From Rubrivivax sp. (lineage in GTDB: Bacteria; Pseudomonadota; Gammaproteobacteria; Burkholderiales; Burkholderiaceae_C): a DNA stretch of 64,000 bases. Position 1 is the stretch's first letter; every line of letters begins with the position of its first letter. The DNA lies in NCBI GenBank assembly GCA_022842595.1, contig JALHPF010000014.1, forward strand, positions 1 to 64,000. The letters run 5' to 3'. Below the pieces are notes generated by a model. That model was not told where the DNA came from, made no database searches, and saw only the letters and a list, made by a program, of their open reading frames with translations. The translations under genes and the position numbers were made by a program. Positions 19,166-27,154 of this stretch are shown piece by piece.

Positions 19166-22100
19166 ATGAATGCCCCACTGCCCGAATCCGTCCGCAAGGC
19201 CCTGGAAACCGTCACGCTCGACGACAAGTACCGGCTGGAACAGGGCCGCGCCTTCATGAGCGGCGTCCAGGCCCTCGTGCGCCTGCCGATGCTGCAGCGC
19301 CAGCGCGACGCGCGCGCCGGCCTGAACACCGCCGGCTTCATCAGCGGCTACCGCGGCAGCCCGCTCGGCGGCTACGACCAGGCGCTGTGGGCCGCCAAGA
19401 AGCATCTCGCAGACAACCACATCGTCTTCCAGCCCGGCGTGAACGAAGAGCTCGGCGCCACCGCGGTGTGGGGCACGCAGCAACTCGACCTGTTCCCCGA
19501 GAAGGCCAAGTACGACGGCGTGTTCGGCCTGTGGTACGGCAAGGGCCCGGGCGTGGACCGCTGCAGCGACGTCTTCAAGCACGCCAACATGGCCGGCACC
19601 AGCAAGCATGGCGGCGTGATCGCGATCGCCGCCGACGACCATGTGTCGAAGAGCAGTACCGCCCCGCATCAAAGCGACCACATCTTCAAGGCCTGCGGCC
19701 TGCCGGTGTTCTTCCCCAGCAGCGTGCAGGACATCCTGGACATGGGGCTGCATGCCTACGCCATGAGCCGCTTCTCGGGCGTCTGGAGCGGGATGAAGAC
19801 GATCCAGGAAGTCGTCGAATCCAGCGCCTCGGTGGTGGTCGACCCCGACCGCGTGAAGATCGTGATGCCCGAAGACTTCCAGATGCCCCCGGGCGGCCTG
19901 CACATCCGCTGGCCCGACGCGCCACTGGAGCAGGAAGCGCGGCTGATGGACTACAAGTGGTACGCCGCCCTGGCCTATGTGCGCGCGAACAAGCTGAACT
20001 ACAACGTGCTGGCCACGCCGCACGACCGCTTCGGCATCATCGCCACCGGCAAGGCCTACAACGACACCCGCCAGGCGCTGTCCGACCTGGGCCTGGACGA
20101 CGACACCTGCCATGCGCAGGGCATCCGGCTGCACAAGGTGAACGTGGTCTGGCCCCTGGAAGCCACCATCACGCGCGACTTCGCGCAAGGGCTGCAGGAG
20201 ATCCTGGTGGTGGAGGAAAAGCGCCAGGTCATCGAATACCAGCTGAAGGAAGAGCTCTACAACTGGCGCGCCGACGTGCGCCCGAACGTGCTGGGCAAGT
20301 TCGACGAGCCCGAAGGCGACGCCACGGGTGGCGAATGGAGCCGCCCCAACCCCAGCGAGAACTGGCTGCTGCGCGCCAAGGCCGACCTGACACCGGCCAT
20401 CATTGCCAAGGCCATCGCCAAGCGGCTGAAGAAGCTCGGGGTCAGTGCCGAGATCGCCGCGCGCATGGACCAGCGCCTGGCCATCATCGAAGCACGCGAG
20501 AAGCAGCTGAGCGAACTGAAGGTCGACACCGGCGAGCGCGCGCCCTGGTTCTGCAGTGGCTGCCCGCACAACACCAGCACCCGCGTGCCTGAAGGCAGCC
20601 GCGCCGTCGCCGGCATCGGCTGCCACTACATGGCCACCTGGATGGACCGCAGCACGGCCACCTTCACGCAGATGGGCGGCGAGGGCGTGCCCTGGGTCGG
20701 CCAGGCGCCGTTCACGAACGAGGAACACATCTTCGCGAACCTCGGCGACGGCACCTACTTCCACAGCGGCCTGCTCGCCATCCGCCAGAGCATCGCTGCC
20801 GGCGTGAACATCACCTACAAGGTGCTCTACAACGACGCCGTGGCCATGACCGGCGGCCAGCAGGTGGGTGAACGCGCCGAAGGCCACACCGTGCTGCAGA
20901 TCATGAAGAGCCTCAGCAGCGAAGGCGTGACCAAGCTCGTGATCGTCACCGACGAGCCCGAGAAGTACGCCGGTGTGAGCCTGGAAGCCGGTGTCACCGT
21001 GCACCACCGCGACCGGCTCGACGACCTCCAGCGTGAATTCCGCGAGATCAAGGGCACGACGGCCATCATCTACGACCAGACCTGCGCCACCGAGAAACGC
21101 CGCCGCCGCAAGCGCGGCAAGATGGTCGACCCGGCCAAGCGCGTCGTCATCAACGAGCTGGTGTGCGAAGGCTGCGGCGACTGCAGCGTGCAGAGCAACT
21201 GCCTGAGCGTCGAGCCTGTCGAGACCGAATTCGGCCGCAAGCGCCAGATCAACCAGAACAGCTGCAACAAGGACTATTCCTGCGTGAAGGGCTTCTGCCC
21301 CAGCTTCGTCACCGTCGAAGGCGGGCAGATGAAGAAGCCGAAGAAGGAGAAGAAGGGCGACCTGGCCGGCCTGCCGCCCATTCCCGAGCCCAGCCTGCCG
21401 CTGGCCGAGATGGCCTGGGGCATCGTCGTCGGCGGCGTCGGTGGCACCGGTGTCATCACCATCGGCCAGCTGCTGGGCATGGCCGCGCACCTGGAAGGCA
21501 AGGGCGTGGTCACGCAGGACGCCGGCGGCCTGGCGCAGAAGGGCGGCGCCACCTGGAGCCACATCCAGATCGCCAACCGGCCCGAAGCCATCTTCACGAC
21601 CAAGGTCGACACCGCTCAGGCCGACCTGGTGATCGCCTGCGACAGCATCGTCGGCGCTGCCAAGTACACGCTGACCGTGATGCAGCAGGGCCGCACCTAC
21701 GTGGCCTTGAACACCCATGGCACGCCCACCGCGGCCTTCGTGCGCAATGCCGACTGGCAGTTCCCGGGTGGCCACTGCGAAACCGCCATCCGCCACAGCG
21801 TCGGCGATGCCCTGGTGGGCGCCTTCGACGCCGAGGCCGTCGCCGTGGCGATGTTGGGCGACAGCATCTACACCAACCCGCTGATGCTGGGCTACGCCTG
21901 GCAGCGCGGCCGCATCCCGCTGGGCTACCCGGCGCTGATGCGCGCGATCGAACTCAACGGCGTGCAGATCGACAACAACAAGGCCGCCTTCGAATGGGGC
22001 CGGCGCTGCGCGCACGACCTGGCCGCGGTGCAGGCGCTGTTCGCCGCACGGCAGGTGATCGAGTTCGTGCGCAAGCCCAGTCTCGACGACATGGTCGCCA

Positions 22101-22741
22101 AGCGTGTCGACTTCCTCACCGGCTACCAGGACGCGGCCTATGCGGCGCAATACAAGGCCTTCGTCGACCGCGTACGCGCGGCCGAGCAGCAAGCCCTGGG
22201 CGACAAGGGCGGCGCGGCGCTGACGGAGGCCGTGGCCCGCTATCTGTTCAAACTGATGGCCTACAAGGACGAATACGAGGTGGCGCGCCTGCACACCGAC
22301 CCGGCCTTCCTGGCGAAGATCGCGAGCCAGTTCGAAGGCGACTACAAGCTCGTGCACCACCTCGCCCCACCCGGCATCGCCAAGACCAATGCCCGCGGCG
22401 AACTCGTCAAGCAGCCTTTTGGCCCTTGGGTGCGCACGGCCTTCGGCCTGCTGGCCAGGCTGAAGGGCCTGCGCGGCGGTGCGCTCGACTTCTTCGGCCG
22501 CAACCCTGAACGCCGGGTCGAACGTGCGCTGATCGCCGAGTACCGCAGCGGCATCGAGGAACTGCTGCGCACGCTGGATGCCGGCAACCGCGCGCTGGCG
22601 GTGGAGATCGCCCGCCTGCCGGAAGACATCCGCGGCTATGGCCACGTGAAGGAGCGCCACCTGAAGGCCGCCCGCCTCAAGCGGGAAGCGCTGCTGCAGC
22701 GCTGGCTCGGTGCGCAGGCGCCCACGCGCCAAGCCGCCTGA
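19166..22741 (+). CDS. Indolepyruvate ferredoxin oxidoreductase family protein (fused alpha/beta/gamma)
   Basis: This 1191-aa enzyme should oxidatively decarboxylate aryl- or branched-chain 2-oxo acids to acyl-CoA, passing electrons to ferredoxin. The N-terminal pyrimidine-domain region has GFISGYRGSPLGGYDQALW. The TPP-binding half has FCSGCPHNTSTRVPEG and GEGVPWVGQ. An iron-sulfur segment carries CEGCGDCSVQSNC and CVKGFCPS. The last third is a gamma domain (GIVVGGVGGTGVITIGQLLG, DAGGLAQKGGATWSH). Fusion into one chain is typical of aerobic proteobacteria. Its ATG follows an AGGAG 11 nt upstream. Confidence 0.93.
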   Translation: MNAPLPESVRKALETVTLDDKYRLEQGRAFMSGVQALVRLPMLQRQRDARAGLNTAGFISGYRGSPLGGYDQALWAAKKHLADNHIVFQPGVNEELGATAVWGTQQLDLFPEKAKYDGVFGLWYGKGPGVDRCSDVFKHANMAGTSKHGGVIAIAADDHVSKSSTAPHQSDHIFKACGLPVFFPSSVQDILDMGLHAYAMSRFSGVWSGMKTIQEVVESSASVVVDPDRVKIVMPEDFQMPPGGLHIRWPDAPLEQEARLMDYKWYAALAYVRANKLNYNVLATPHDRFGIIATGKAYNDTRQALSDLGLDDDTCHAQGIRLHKVNVVWPLEATITRDFAQGLQEILVVEEKRQVIEYQLKEELYNWRADVRPNVLGKFDEPEGDATGGEWSRPNPSENWLLRAKADLTPAIIAKAIAKRLKKLGVSAEIAARMDQRLAIIEAREKQLSELKVDTGERAPWFCSGCPHNTSTRVPEGSRAVAGIGCHYMATWMDRSTATFTQMGGEGVPWVGQAPFTNEEHIFANLGDGTYFHSGLLAIRQSIAAGVNITYKVLYNDAVAMTGGQQVGERAEGHTVLQIMKSLSSEGVTKLVIVTDEPEKYAGVSLEAGVTVHHRDRLDDLQREFREIKGTTAIIYDQTCATEKRRRRKRGKMVDPAKRVVINELVCEGCGDCSVQSNCLSVEPVETEFGRKRQINQNSCNKDYSCVKGFCPSFVTVEGGQMKKPKKEKKGDLAGLPPIPEPSLPLAEMAWGIVVGGVGGTGVITIGQLLGMAAHLEGKGVVTQDAGGLAQKGGATWSHIQIANRPEAIFTTKVDTAQADLVIACDSIVGAAKYTLTVMQQGRTYVALNTHGTPTAAFVRNADWQFPGGHCETAIRHSVGDALVGAFDAEAVAVAMLGDSIYTNPLMLGYAWQRGRIPLGYPALMRAIELNGVQIDNNKAAFEWGRRCAHDLAAVQALFAARQVIEFVRKPSLDDMVAKRVDFLTGYQDAAYAAQYKAFVDRVRAAEQQALGDKGGAALTEAVARYLFKLMAYKDEYEVARLHTDPAFLAKIASQFEGDYKLVHHLAPPGIAKTNARGELVKQPFGPWVRTAFGLLARLKGLRGGALDFFGRNPERRVERALIAEYRSGIEELLRTLDAGNRALAVEIARLPEDIRGYGHVKERHLKAARLKREALLQRWLGAQAPTRQAA

Positions 22742-22802
22742 ACGCGGCAGACAAACGGCTTGAACGCCCGGCGCTCGCCGGGCGTGGACACTCCACCGGG
22801 TG

Positions 22803-23339
22803 ATGACGAACACCCGCCGCTACCACCCCGCCAGCATGGCCCTGCACTGGCTGCTGGCCCTGCTGATCCTGGGCTCGCTGGCCGTCGGGCTCTACATGAC
22901 CGGGCTGCCTTTCTCGCCGCAGCGCCTCAAGCTCTACAACTGGCACAAGTGGGCGGGCGTGCTGATCCTGGTGCTGTCGGCTGCGCGGCTGCTCTGGCGC
23001 CTGGTGCAGAAGCCGCCTGCCCTGCCCGCCATGCCGGCCTGGCAAGCGCGTGCTGCGCATGGCGCCCACCTGGCGCTCTACGTCCTGTTCTTCGCCGTGC
23101 CGCTGTCGGGCTGGGCCTACAGCTCTGCAGCGGGCTTCCCGATCGTGCTGTTCGCCGTGCTGCCGCTGCCCGACTGGGTGCCGGTCAGCCGCGAACTGGC
23201 AGAAACCCTCAAGCCCGTCCATCACTACCTGGCCTATGCCTTGGCCGCGATCGTCGGTCTGCATGTGGCCGGCGCCCTGAAACACCACTTCATCGATCGC
23301 GACGGCCTGCTCCTGCGCATGCTGCCCGGCCGCGCCTGA
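22803..23339 (+). CDS. Cytochrome b561
   Basis: The protein (178 aa) is a four-helix di-heme membrane cytochrome. The first helix region has YHPASMALHWLLALLILGSL with a heme-ligand His, the second YNWHKWAGVLILVLSAARLL, and later GAHLALYVLFFAVPLSGWAY and VHHYLAYALAAIVGLHVAGA. It probably passes quinol electrons to a periplasmic or membrane partner. It is immediately followed by three yceI genes; the cytochrome b561-YceI pairing is common in proteobacteria, though its function is not settled. An adjoining GTG at 22800 is an alternative start. Confidence 0.92.
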   Translation: MTNTRRYHPASMALHWLLALLILGSLAVGLYMTGLPFSPQRLKLYNWHKWAGVLILVLSAARLLWRLVQKPPALPAMPAWQARAAHGAHLALYVLFFAVPLSGWAYSSAAGFPIVLFAVLPLPDWVPVSRELAETLKPVHHYLAYALAAIVGLHVAGALKHHFIDRDGLLLRMLPGRA

Positions 23340-23361
23340 ACCTGCCTGAACGCAATTCACC

Positions 23362-23964
23362 ATGTCCTCACGCACCCTCTTCAGCCTCACTCTGGCCCTG
23401 GCCCTGGTGGCCGCCGCTTTGCAGCCCATGACCGCACACGCCCAGGCCAAGCCAGCCCAGCTGCAGGCCGCCGGCAGCGAGATCGGCTTCACCACACGCC
23501 AGATGGGCGTGCCGGTGGACGGCAAGTTCACACGCTTCTCGGCCCAGGTCGCCCTGGACCCGAAGAAGCCCGAGGCCGGCAGCGTCAGCTTCAGCATCGA
23601 CACCGGCAGCGCCCGTTTCGGCAGTGCCGAGCTCGACGCCGAGGTGCCCAAGGCCACCTGGCTGAACGTGCCGAAGTTCCCGCAGGCCACATTCCAGTCC
23701 AGCGCCATCAAGGCCACCGGGCCGGGCAAGTTCGAAGTCACGGGCAAGCTCGCGATCAAGGGCGCCACGCGGGACATCGTGGTGCCCGTGCAGCTGGTGC
23801 AAGCCGGCACCGGCGCAACGCTTTCCAGCACCGCCACCGGCAGCTTCACGCTGAAGCGTCTGGACTTCAAGATCGGCGAAGCCGAATGGGCCGACACCTC
23901 GATGCTCGGCAACGACATCGCCGTCAAGTTCAAGCTGGTGCTGACCGGCCTGGCACCACTCTGA
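23362..23964 (+). CDS. YceI family periplasmic protein (first of three)
   Basis: The protein (200 aa) has a signal peptide ending near HAQA and an YceI lipocalin-like barrel. Typical segments are AGSEIGFTTRQMGVPVDGKF, TRFSAQVALDPKKPEAGSVS, STWLNVPKFP-like TWLNVPKFPQATFQSSAIKA and GKLAIKGATRDIVVPV. YceI proteins bind isoprenoid-type lipids in known structures. This copy is diverged from the next two, for example DGKFTRFSAQ against GTSTARGRF. It lies 22 bp after the cytochrome gene, so an operon is likely. Confidence 0.9.
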   Translation: MSSRTLFSLTLALALVAAALQPMTAHAQAKPAQLQAAGSEIGFTTRQMGVPVDGKFTRFSAQVALDPKKPEAGSVSFSIDTGSARFGSAELDAEVPKATWLNVPKFPQATFQSSAIKATGPGKFEVTGKLAIKGATRDIVVPVQLVQAGTGATLSSTATGSFTLKRLDFKIGEAEWADTSMLGNDIAVKFKLVLTGLAPL

Positions 23965-24002
23965 GCCCCACCCTTTTTCAACCCCTGTTCGGAGAACCTC
24001 CC

Positions 24003-24578
24003 ATGAACCGTTACCTTCTCGGCGCCGCTCTGGCCGCTGCCTTCGCCCTGACCGCCCCTGCACAAGCCCAGAGCGCTGCCTATGGCATCGACCCGACGCA
24101 TACCTTCGTCACCTTCGAGGTATCGCACTTCGGCACGTCCACCGCCCGCGGCCGCTTCGACAAGAAGGACGGCAGCATCCAGTTCGACCGCGCCGGCAAG
24201 ACCGGCAAGCTCGACATCACGATCGACATGGCCTCGATCAACACCGGCGTGGCGCCGTTCGACAAGCACCTGCAGAGCGCCGACTTCTTCAACGTCGCCG
24301 TCCATCCGACCGCCCGCTTCGTGGCCGACGGCTTCACATTCGACGGCGACAAGGTCACGCGCATCAACGGCAGCCTGACGCTGCTGGGCAAGACCGGCCC
24401 GGTGGTGCTGACGGCCAGCCGCTTCAACTGCTACGACAACCCGTTCTTCAAGCGCCAGGTCTGCGGCGGCGACTTCGAAACCACGATCAAGCGCAGCCAG
24501 TGGGGCATGGTCTACGGCCTGCCCGGCATCCCTGACGACGTGAAGCTGACGGTGCAGGCCGAAGCCATCAAGCAGTAG
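24003..24578 (+). CDS. YceI family periplasmic protein (second of three)
   Basis: The product (191 aa) has a cleavable signal peptide (MNRYLLGAALAAAFALTAPA, cleavage near AQA-QS) and the YceI barrel motifs YGIDPTHTFVTFEVSHFGTS, HLQSADFFNVAVHPTARF, NGSLTLLGKTGPVVLTASRF and QVCGGDFETTIKRSQWGM. The conserved CGGDFE segment with a second Cys in FNCYDNPFFKRQVC suggests a disulfide. It is preceded by GGAG 10 nt before the ATG. Confidence 0.92.
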   Translation: MNRYLLGAALAAAFALTAPAQAQSAAYGIDPTHTFVTFEVSHFGTSTARGRFDKKDGSIQFDRAGKTGKLDITIDMASINTGVAPFDKHLQSADFFNVAVHPTARFVADGFTFDGDKVTRINGSLTLLGKTGPVVLTASRFNCYDNPFFKRQVCGGDFETTIKRSQWGMVYGLPGIPDDVKLTVQAEAIKQ

Positions 24579-24586
24579 GGAGGGGC

Positions 24587-24608
24587 CATGCCCCAAGATC
24601 GGGGCATG
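24587..24608 (+). repeat. Perfect inverted repeat spanning the start codon of the third yceI gene
   Basis: CATGCCCC (24587-24594) and GGGGCATG (24601-24608) are perfectly complementary around a 6-nt loop AAGATC. The first arm contains the ATG at 24588 and the second the in-frame ATG at 24606. A stem of 8 bp, mostly G-C, in the mRNA would bury both start codons next to the GGGAGGGG ribosome binding site. Confidence 0.75.
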
Positions 24609-25184
24609 AGATCACTTCACCTCGCCTGCGCGGCGGTGCTGGTCGCGGCAAGCGGACTCGCCACCGCCCAACCGCAAGACTTCACGCTGATGCCGGAACA
24701 CAGCTTCGTCCAGTTCGAAGTGCTGCATTTCGGCACCAGCACCAGCCGCGGTCGTTTCGGCCCGCTGGCAGGCCAGGCCACGCTCGACCGGCAGGCAGGC
24801 ACCGGCGAGGTCAGCCTGCGCATCGCCACGGCAGGCGTCGACACCGGCCTGCCCGTTTTCAATGCGCGGCTGCGCCAGGCCGACCTGCTGGCCAGCGACG
24901 CCCACCCCGAGGCGTTTTTCGTTTCCCGCAATTTCCGTTTCGCTGGGCAGCGCCTCGTCGAAGTGCGTGGCGAATTCACACTGCGCGGCCAATCGCGGCC
25001 ACTGACCCTGCGAGCACTCGCGTTCAGCTGCCGGCTGGAGCCCGAGGCTCGGCGCGAAGTCTGCGGTGGTGACTTCGAAGCCAGGTTCAAGCGCAGCGAC
25101 TACGGCGCCAGCTTCGGTCTGCCACTGGTAGGCAATGAGATTCGCCTGCTGATCCAGGTCGAGGGCGCGCGCGCCATCCCTTGA
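24588..25184 (+). CDS. YceI family periplasmic protein (third of three)
   Basis: The frame begins at 24588 (198 aa) or at a second ATG at 24606 (192 aa), which directly starts the signal peptide (MRSLHLACAAVLVAASGLAT). The mature part has TLMPEHSFVQFEVLHFGTST, RLRQADLLASDAHPEAFFVS and REVCGGDFEARFKRSDYGAS. It is closest to the preceding gene, so a tandem duplication is likely. The two candidate start codons lie in the two arms of a perfect inverted repeat just after a strong GGGAGGGG ribosome binding site. Confidence 0.88.
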   Translation: MPQDRGMRSLHLACAAVLVAASGLATAQPQDFTLMPEHSFVQFEVLHFGTSTSRGRFGPLAGQATLDRQAGTGEVSLRIATAGVDTGLPVFNARLRQADLLASDAHPEAFFVSRNFRFAGQRLVEVRGEFTLRGQSRPLTLRALAFSCRLEPEARREVCGGDFEARFKRSDYGASFGLPLVGNEIRLLIQVEGARAIP

Positions 25185-25317
25185 AGCGGCGACGACTTGT
25201 CGCTCTTTCCTCGGGTTACACCGACTTGTTGCGAACTGCGACACAGCCGACAGTCCGATAGCTTTGGCTTGAACAAAGCCCCACCCCGAATCTGACCTTG
25301 TTCAGGAGAACCCTCAC

Positions 25318-26433
25318 ATGACCGACGCCAAGAAGGCAGCCCCTCGCCGCAAGTTTCTGCACAGCGCCGCCGCCGGCGCCGTGGGCGCGGGCGCCCTGGC
25401 TGTGCCCGCCATCTCCAATGCCCAGACGACAAGCCTGCGCTTCCAGAGCACCTGGCCGGCCAAGGACATCTTCCACGAGTACGCCAGCGACTTCGCCGGC
25501 AAGGTCAACAGCATGGCCGGTGGCCGCCTGAAGATCGAAGTGCTGCCGGCAGGATCGGTCGTTCCCGCCTTCCAGCTGCTCGAAGCAGTGGCCAAGGGCA
25601 CGCTGGACGGCGGCCATGGCGTGGTGGCCTACCACTACGGCAAGAACTCGGCGCTGGCGCTGTGGGGTTCGGGCCCGTCCTTCGGCATGGACCCCAACAT
25701 GCTGCTGTCCTGGCACAACTACGGCGGCGGCAAGGAACTGCTGACCGAGATCTACAAGAGCCTGAACCTGGACGTCGTGTCCTACCTCTACGGCCCGATG
25801 CCGACGCAGCCTTTCGGCTGGTTCAAGAAGCCCATCGCCAAGCTCGACGACCTGAAGGGGCAGAAGTTCCGCACGGTCGGCCTGGCGGTCGACATGTACA
25901 CCGACATGGGCCTGGCCGTGAACCCGCTGCCCGGCGGCGAGATCGTGCCGGCACTGGACCGTGGCCTGATCGACGGGGCCGAGTTCAACAACGCCAGTTC
26001 CGACCGCCTGCTCGGCTTCCCTGACGTGGTGAAGAACTGCATGCTGCAGAGCTTCCACCAGAGCGGTGAGCAGTTCGAGATCCTGTTCAACAAGGGCAAG
26101 CTCGACGCCCTCCCGGCGGAACTGAAGTCGATCATCGACTTCGGCGTGCAGGCCGCCAGCGCCGACATGAGCTGGAAGGCCGTGCAACGCAACTCGCAGG
26201 ACTACATCGAGCTGAAGAAGGCCGGCGTGAAGTTCTACAAGACGCCCGACGCGATCCTGCGCGCGCAGCTCGCGGCCTGGGACAAGATCATCGACAAGCG
26301 CAGTGGTGAGAACCCGCTGTTCAAGAAGGTGATCGACTCGCAGAAGGCCTTTGCCGGTCGCGCAGGTTCCTGGTGGAACGACTACACGGTCGACTTCCAG
26401 ATGGCCTACAACCACTACTTCGGCCGCAAGTAA
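25318..26433 (+). CDS. dctP: TRAP transporter substrate-binding protein (DctP/TakP type)
   Basis: This 371-aa solute receptor begins with a Tat-like signal (PRRKFLHSAAAGAVGAGALA, cleavage near SNAQT). The DctP fold follows: TSLRFQSTWPAKDIFHEYAS, LEAVAKGTLDGGHGVVAYHY, FGWFKKPIAKLDDLKGQKFR with the family Arg, and GGEIVPALDRGLIDGAEFNN. The resemblance to 2-oxo-acid receptors of the TakP kind suggests a monocarboxylate or keto acid ligand, but the ligand is not provable here. It is followed by a terminator hairpin and then the two permease genes, so the receptor can be made in excess of the permease. Confidence 0.93.
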   Translation: MTDAKKAAPRRKFLHSAAAGAVGAGALAVPAISNAQTTSLRFQSTWPAKDIFHEYASDFAGKVNSMAGGRLKIEVLPAGSVVPAFQLLEAVAKGTLDGGHGVVAYHYGKNSALALWGSGPSFGMDPNMLLSWHNYGGGKELLTEIYKSLNLDVVSYLYGPMPTQPFGWFKKPIAKLDDLKGQKFRTVGLAVDMYTDMGLAVNPLPGGEIVPALDRGLIDGAEFNNASSDRLLGFPDVVKNCMLQSFHQSGEQFEILFNKGKLDALPAELKSIIDFGVQAASADMSWKAVQRNSQDYIELKKAGVKFYKTPDAILRAQLAAWDKIIDKRSGENPLFKKVIDSQKAFAGRAGSWWNDYTVDFQMAYNHYFGRK

Positions 26434-26466
26434 AACGCGCGCCCGCAGGCTGCGTTGACAATGCCG

Positions 26467-26498
26467 GGGGCGCCGCAAGACGGCGCCCCTTGCTTTTT
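26467..26498 (+). terminator. Intrinsic terminator between dctP and dctQ
   Basis: GGGGCGCCG (26467-26475) pairs perfectly with CGGCGCCCC (26481-26489) around the loop CAAGA, followed by TTGCTTTTT. Its place within the TRAP operon suggests partial termination, giving more receptor than permease transcript. Confidence 0.8.
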
Positions 26499-26533
26499 GT
26501 GCGCTGGCCGCATGCATTACTAGAGGAAACCCG

Positions 26534-27154
26534 ATGCAGAAATTGCTGCTGGCGGTCGACCGCTTTTCCACCTTCATCGGGCAGCTCTTTGCCTGGTCGG
26601 TGGTCGGTCTGACCGCGTTGATCAGCTGGGAAGTGTTCAACCGCTACGTCTTGAACAACCCGCATGCCTGGGTGCTGGACGCCCAGATCATGTTGTACGG
26701 CACCTTGTTCATGTGTGCAGGCGCCTACACGCTCAGCAAGGCCGGCCATGTCCGTGGCGACGTGCTCTACGGGTTCTTTCGGCCCCGCACCCAGGCCACG
26801 ATCGACCTGACGCTCTACATCCTCTTCTTCCTGCCCGGCATCTTTGCGATGACCTGGGCCGGCTGGAGCTACTTCAACGACTCGCTGGCCATTCGCGAAC
26901 AGACTTTCAACGCCGACCCCCTGCCGGTCTACCCGTTCAAGTTCATCATTCCCTTCGCCGGCGCCGTGCTGCTGCTGCAGGGGCTGGTCGAGATCGCGCG
27001 CTGCGTGATCTGTCTGCGCCAGGGCGAATGGCCCTCGCGCGAACATGACGTCGAGGAAGTCGACGTCGAAAAACTCAAGGACATGGTCCACGTGAAGGAC
27101 GCCGACATAGAGGCTCTGGACGAGATCGTCGTGAAGCAGGGCAAGCACTCATGA
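26534..27154 (+). CDS. dctQ: TRAP transporter small permease subunit
   Basis: The protein (206 aa) has the four membrane helices of DctQ, for example LFAWSVVGLTALISWEVFNR, MLYGTLFMCAGAYTLSKAGH, LYILFFLPGIFAMTWAGWSY and FIIPFAGAVLLLQGLVEIAR. The segment SKAGHVRGDVLYGFF matches the family. The C-terminal 40 residues are acidic (VEEVDVEKLKDMVHVKDADI) and unusual in length for the family. Its stop overlaps the dctM start (ATGA at 27151-27154), so the two permease subunits are translationally coupled. Confidence 0.92.
   Translation: MQKLLLAVDRFSTFIGQLFAWSVVGLTALISWEVFNRYVLNNPHAWVLDAQIMLYGTLFMCAGAYTLSKAGHVRGDVLYGFFRPRTQATIDLTLYILFFLPGIFAMTWAGWSYFNDSLAIREQTFNADPLPVYPFKFIIPFAGAVLLLQGLVEIARCVICLRQGEWPSREHDVEEVDVEKLKDMVHVKDADIEALDEIVVKQGKHS

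Noticed and set aside
18998..22813. 1271-aa open frame on the minus strand
   Set aside because: It is antisense to the indolepyruvate oxidoreductase gene, has no domain motifs, and has the composition expected from third-codon GC bias.
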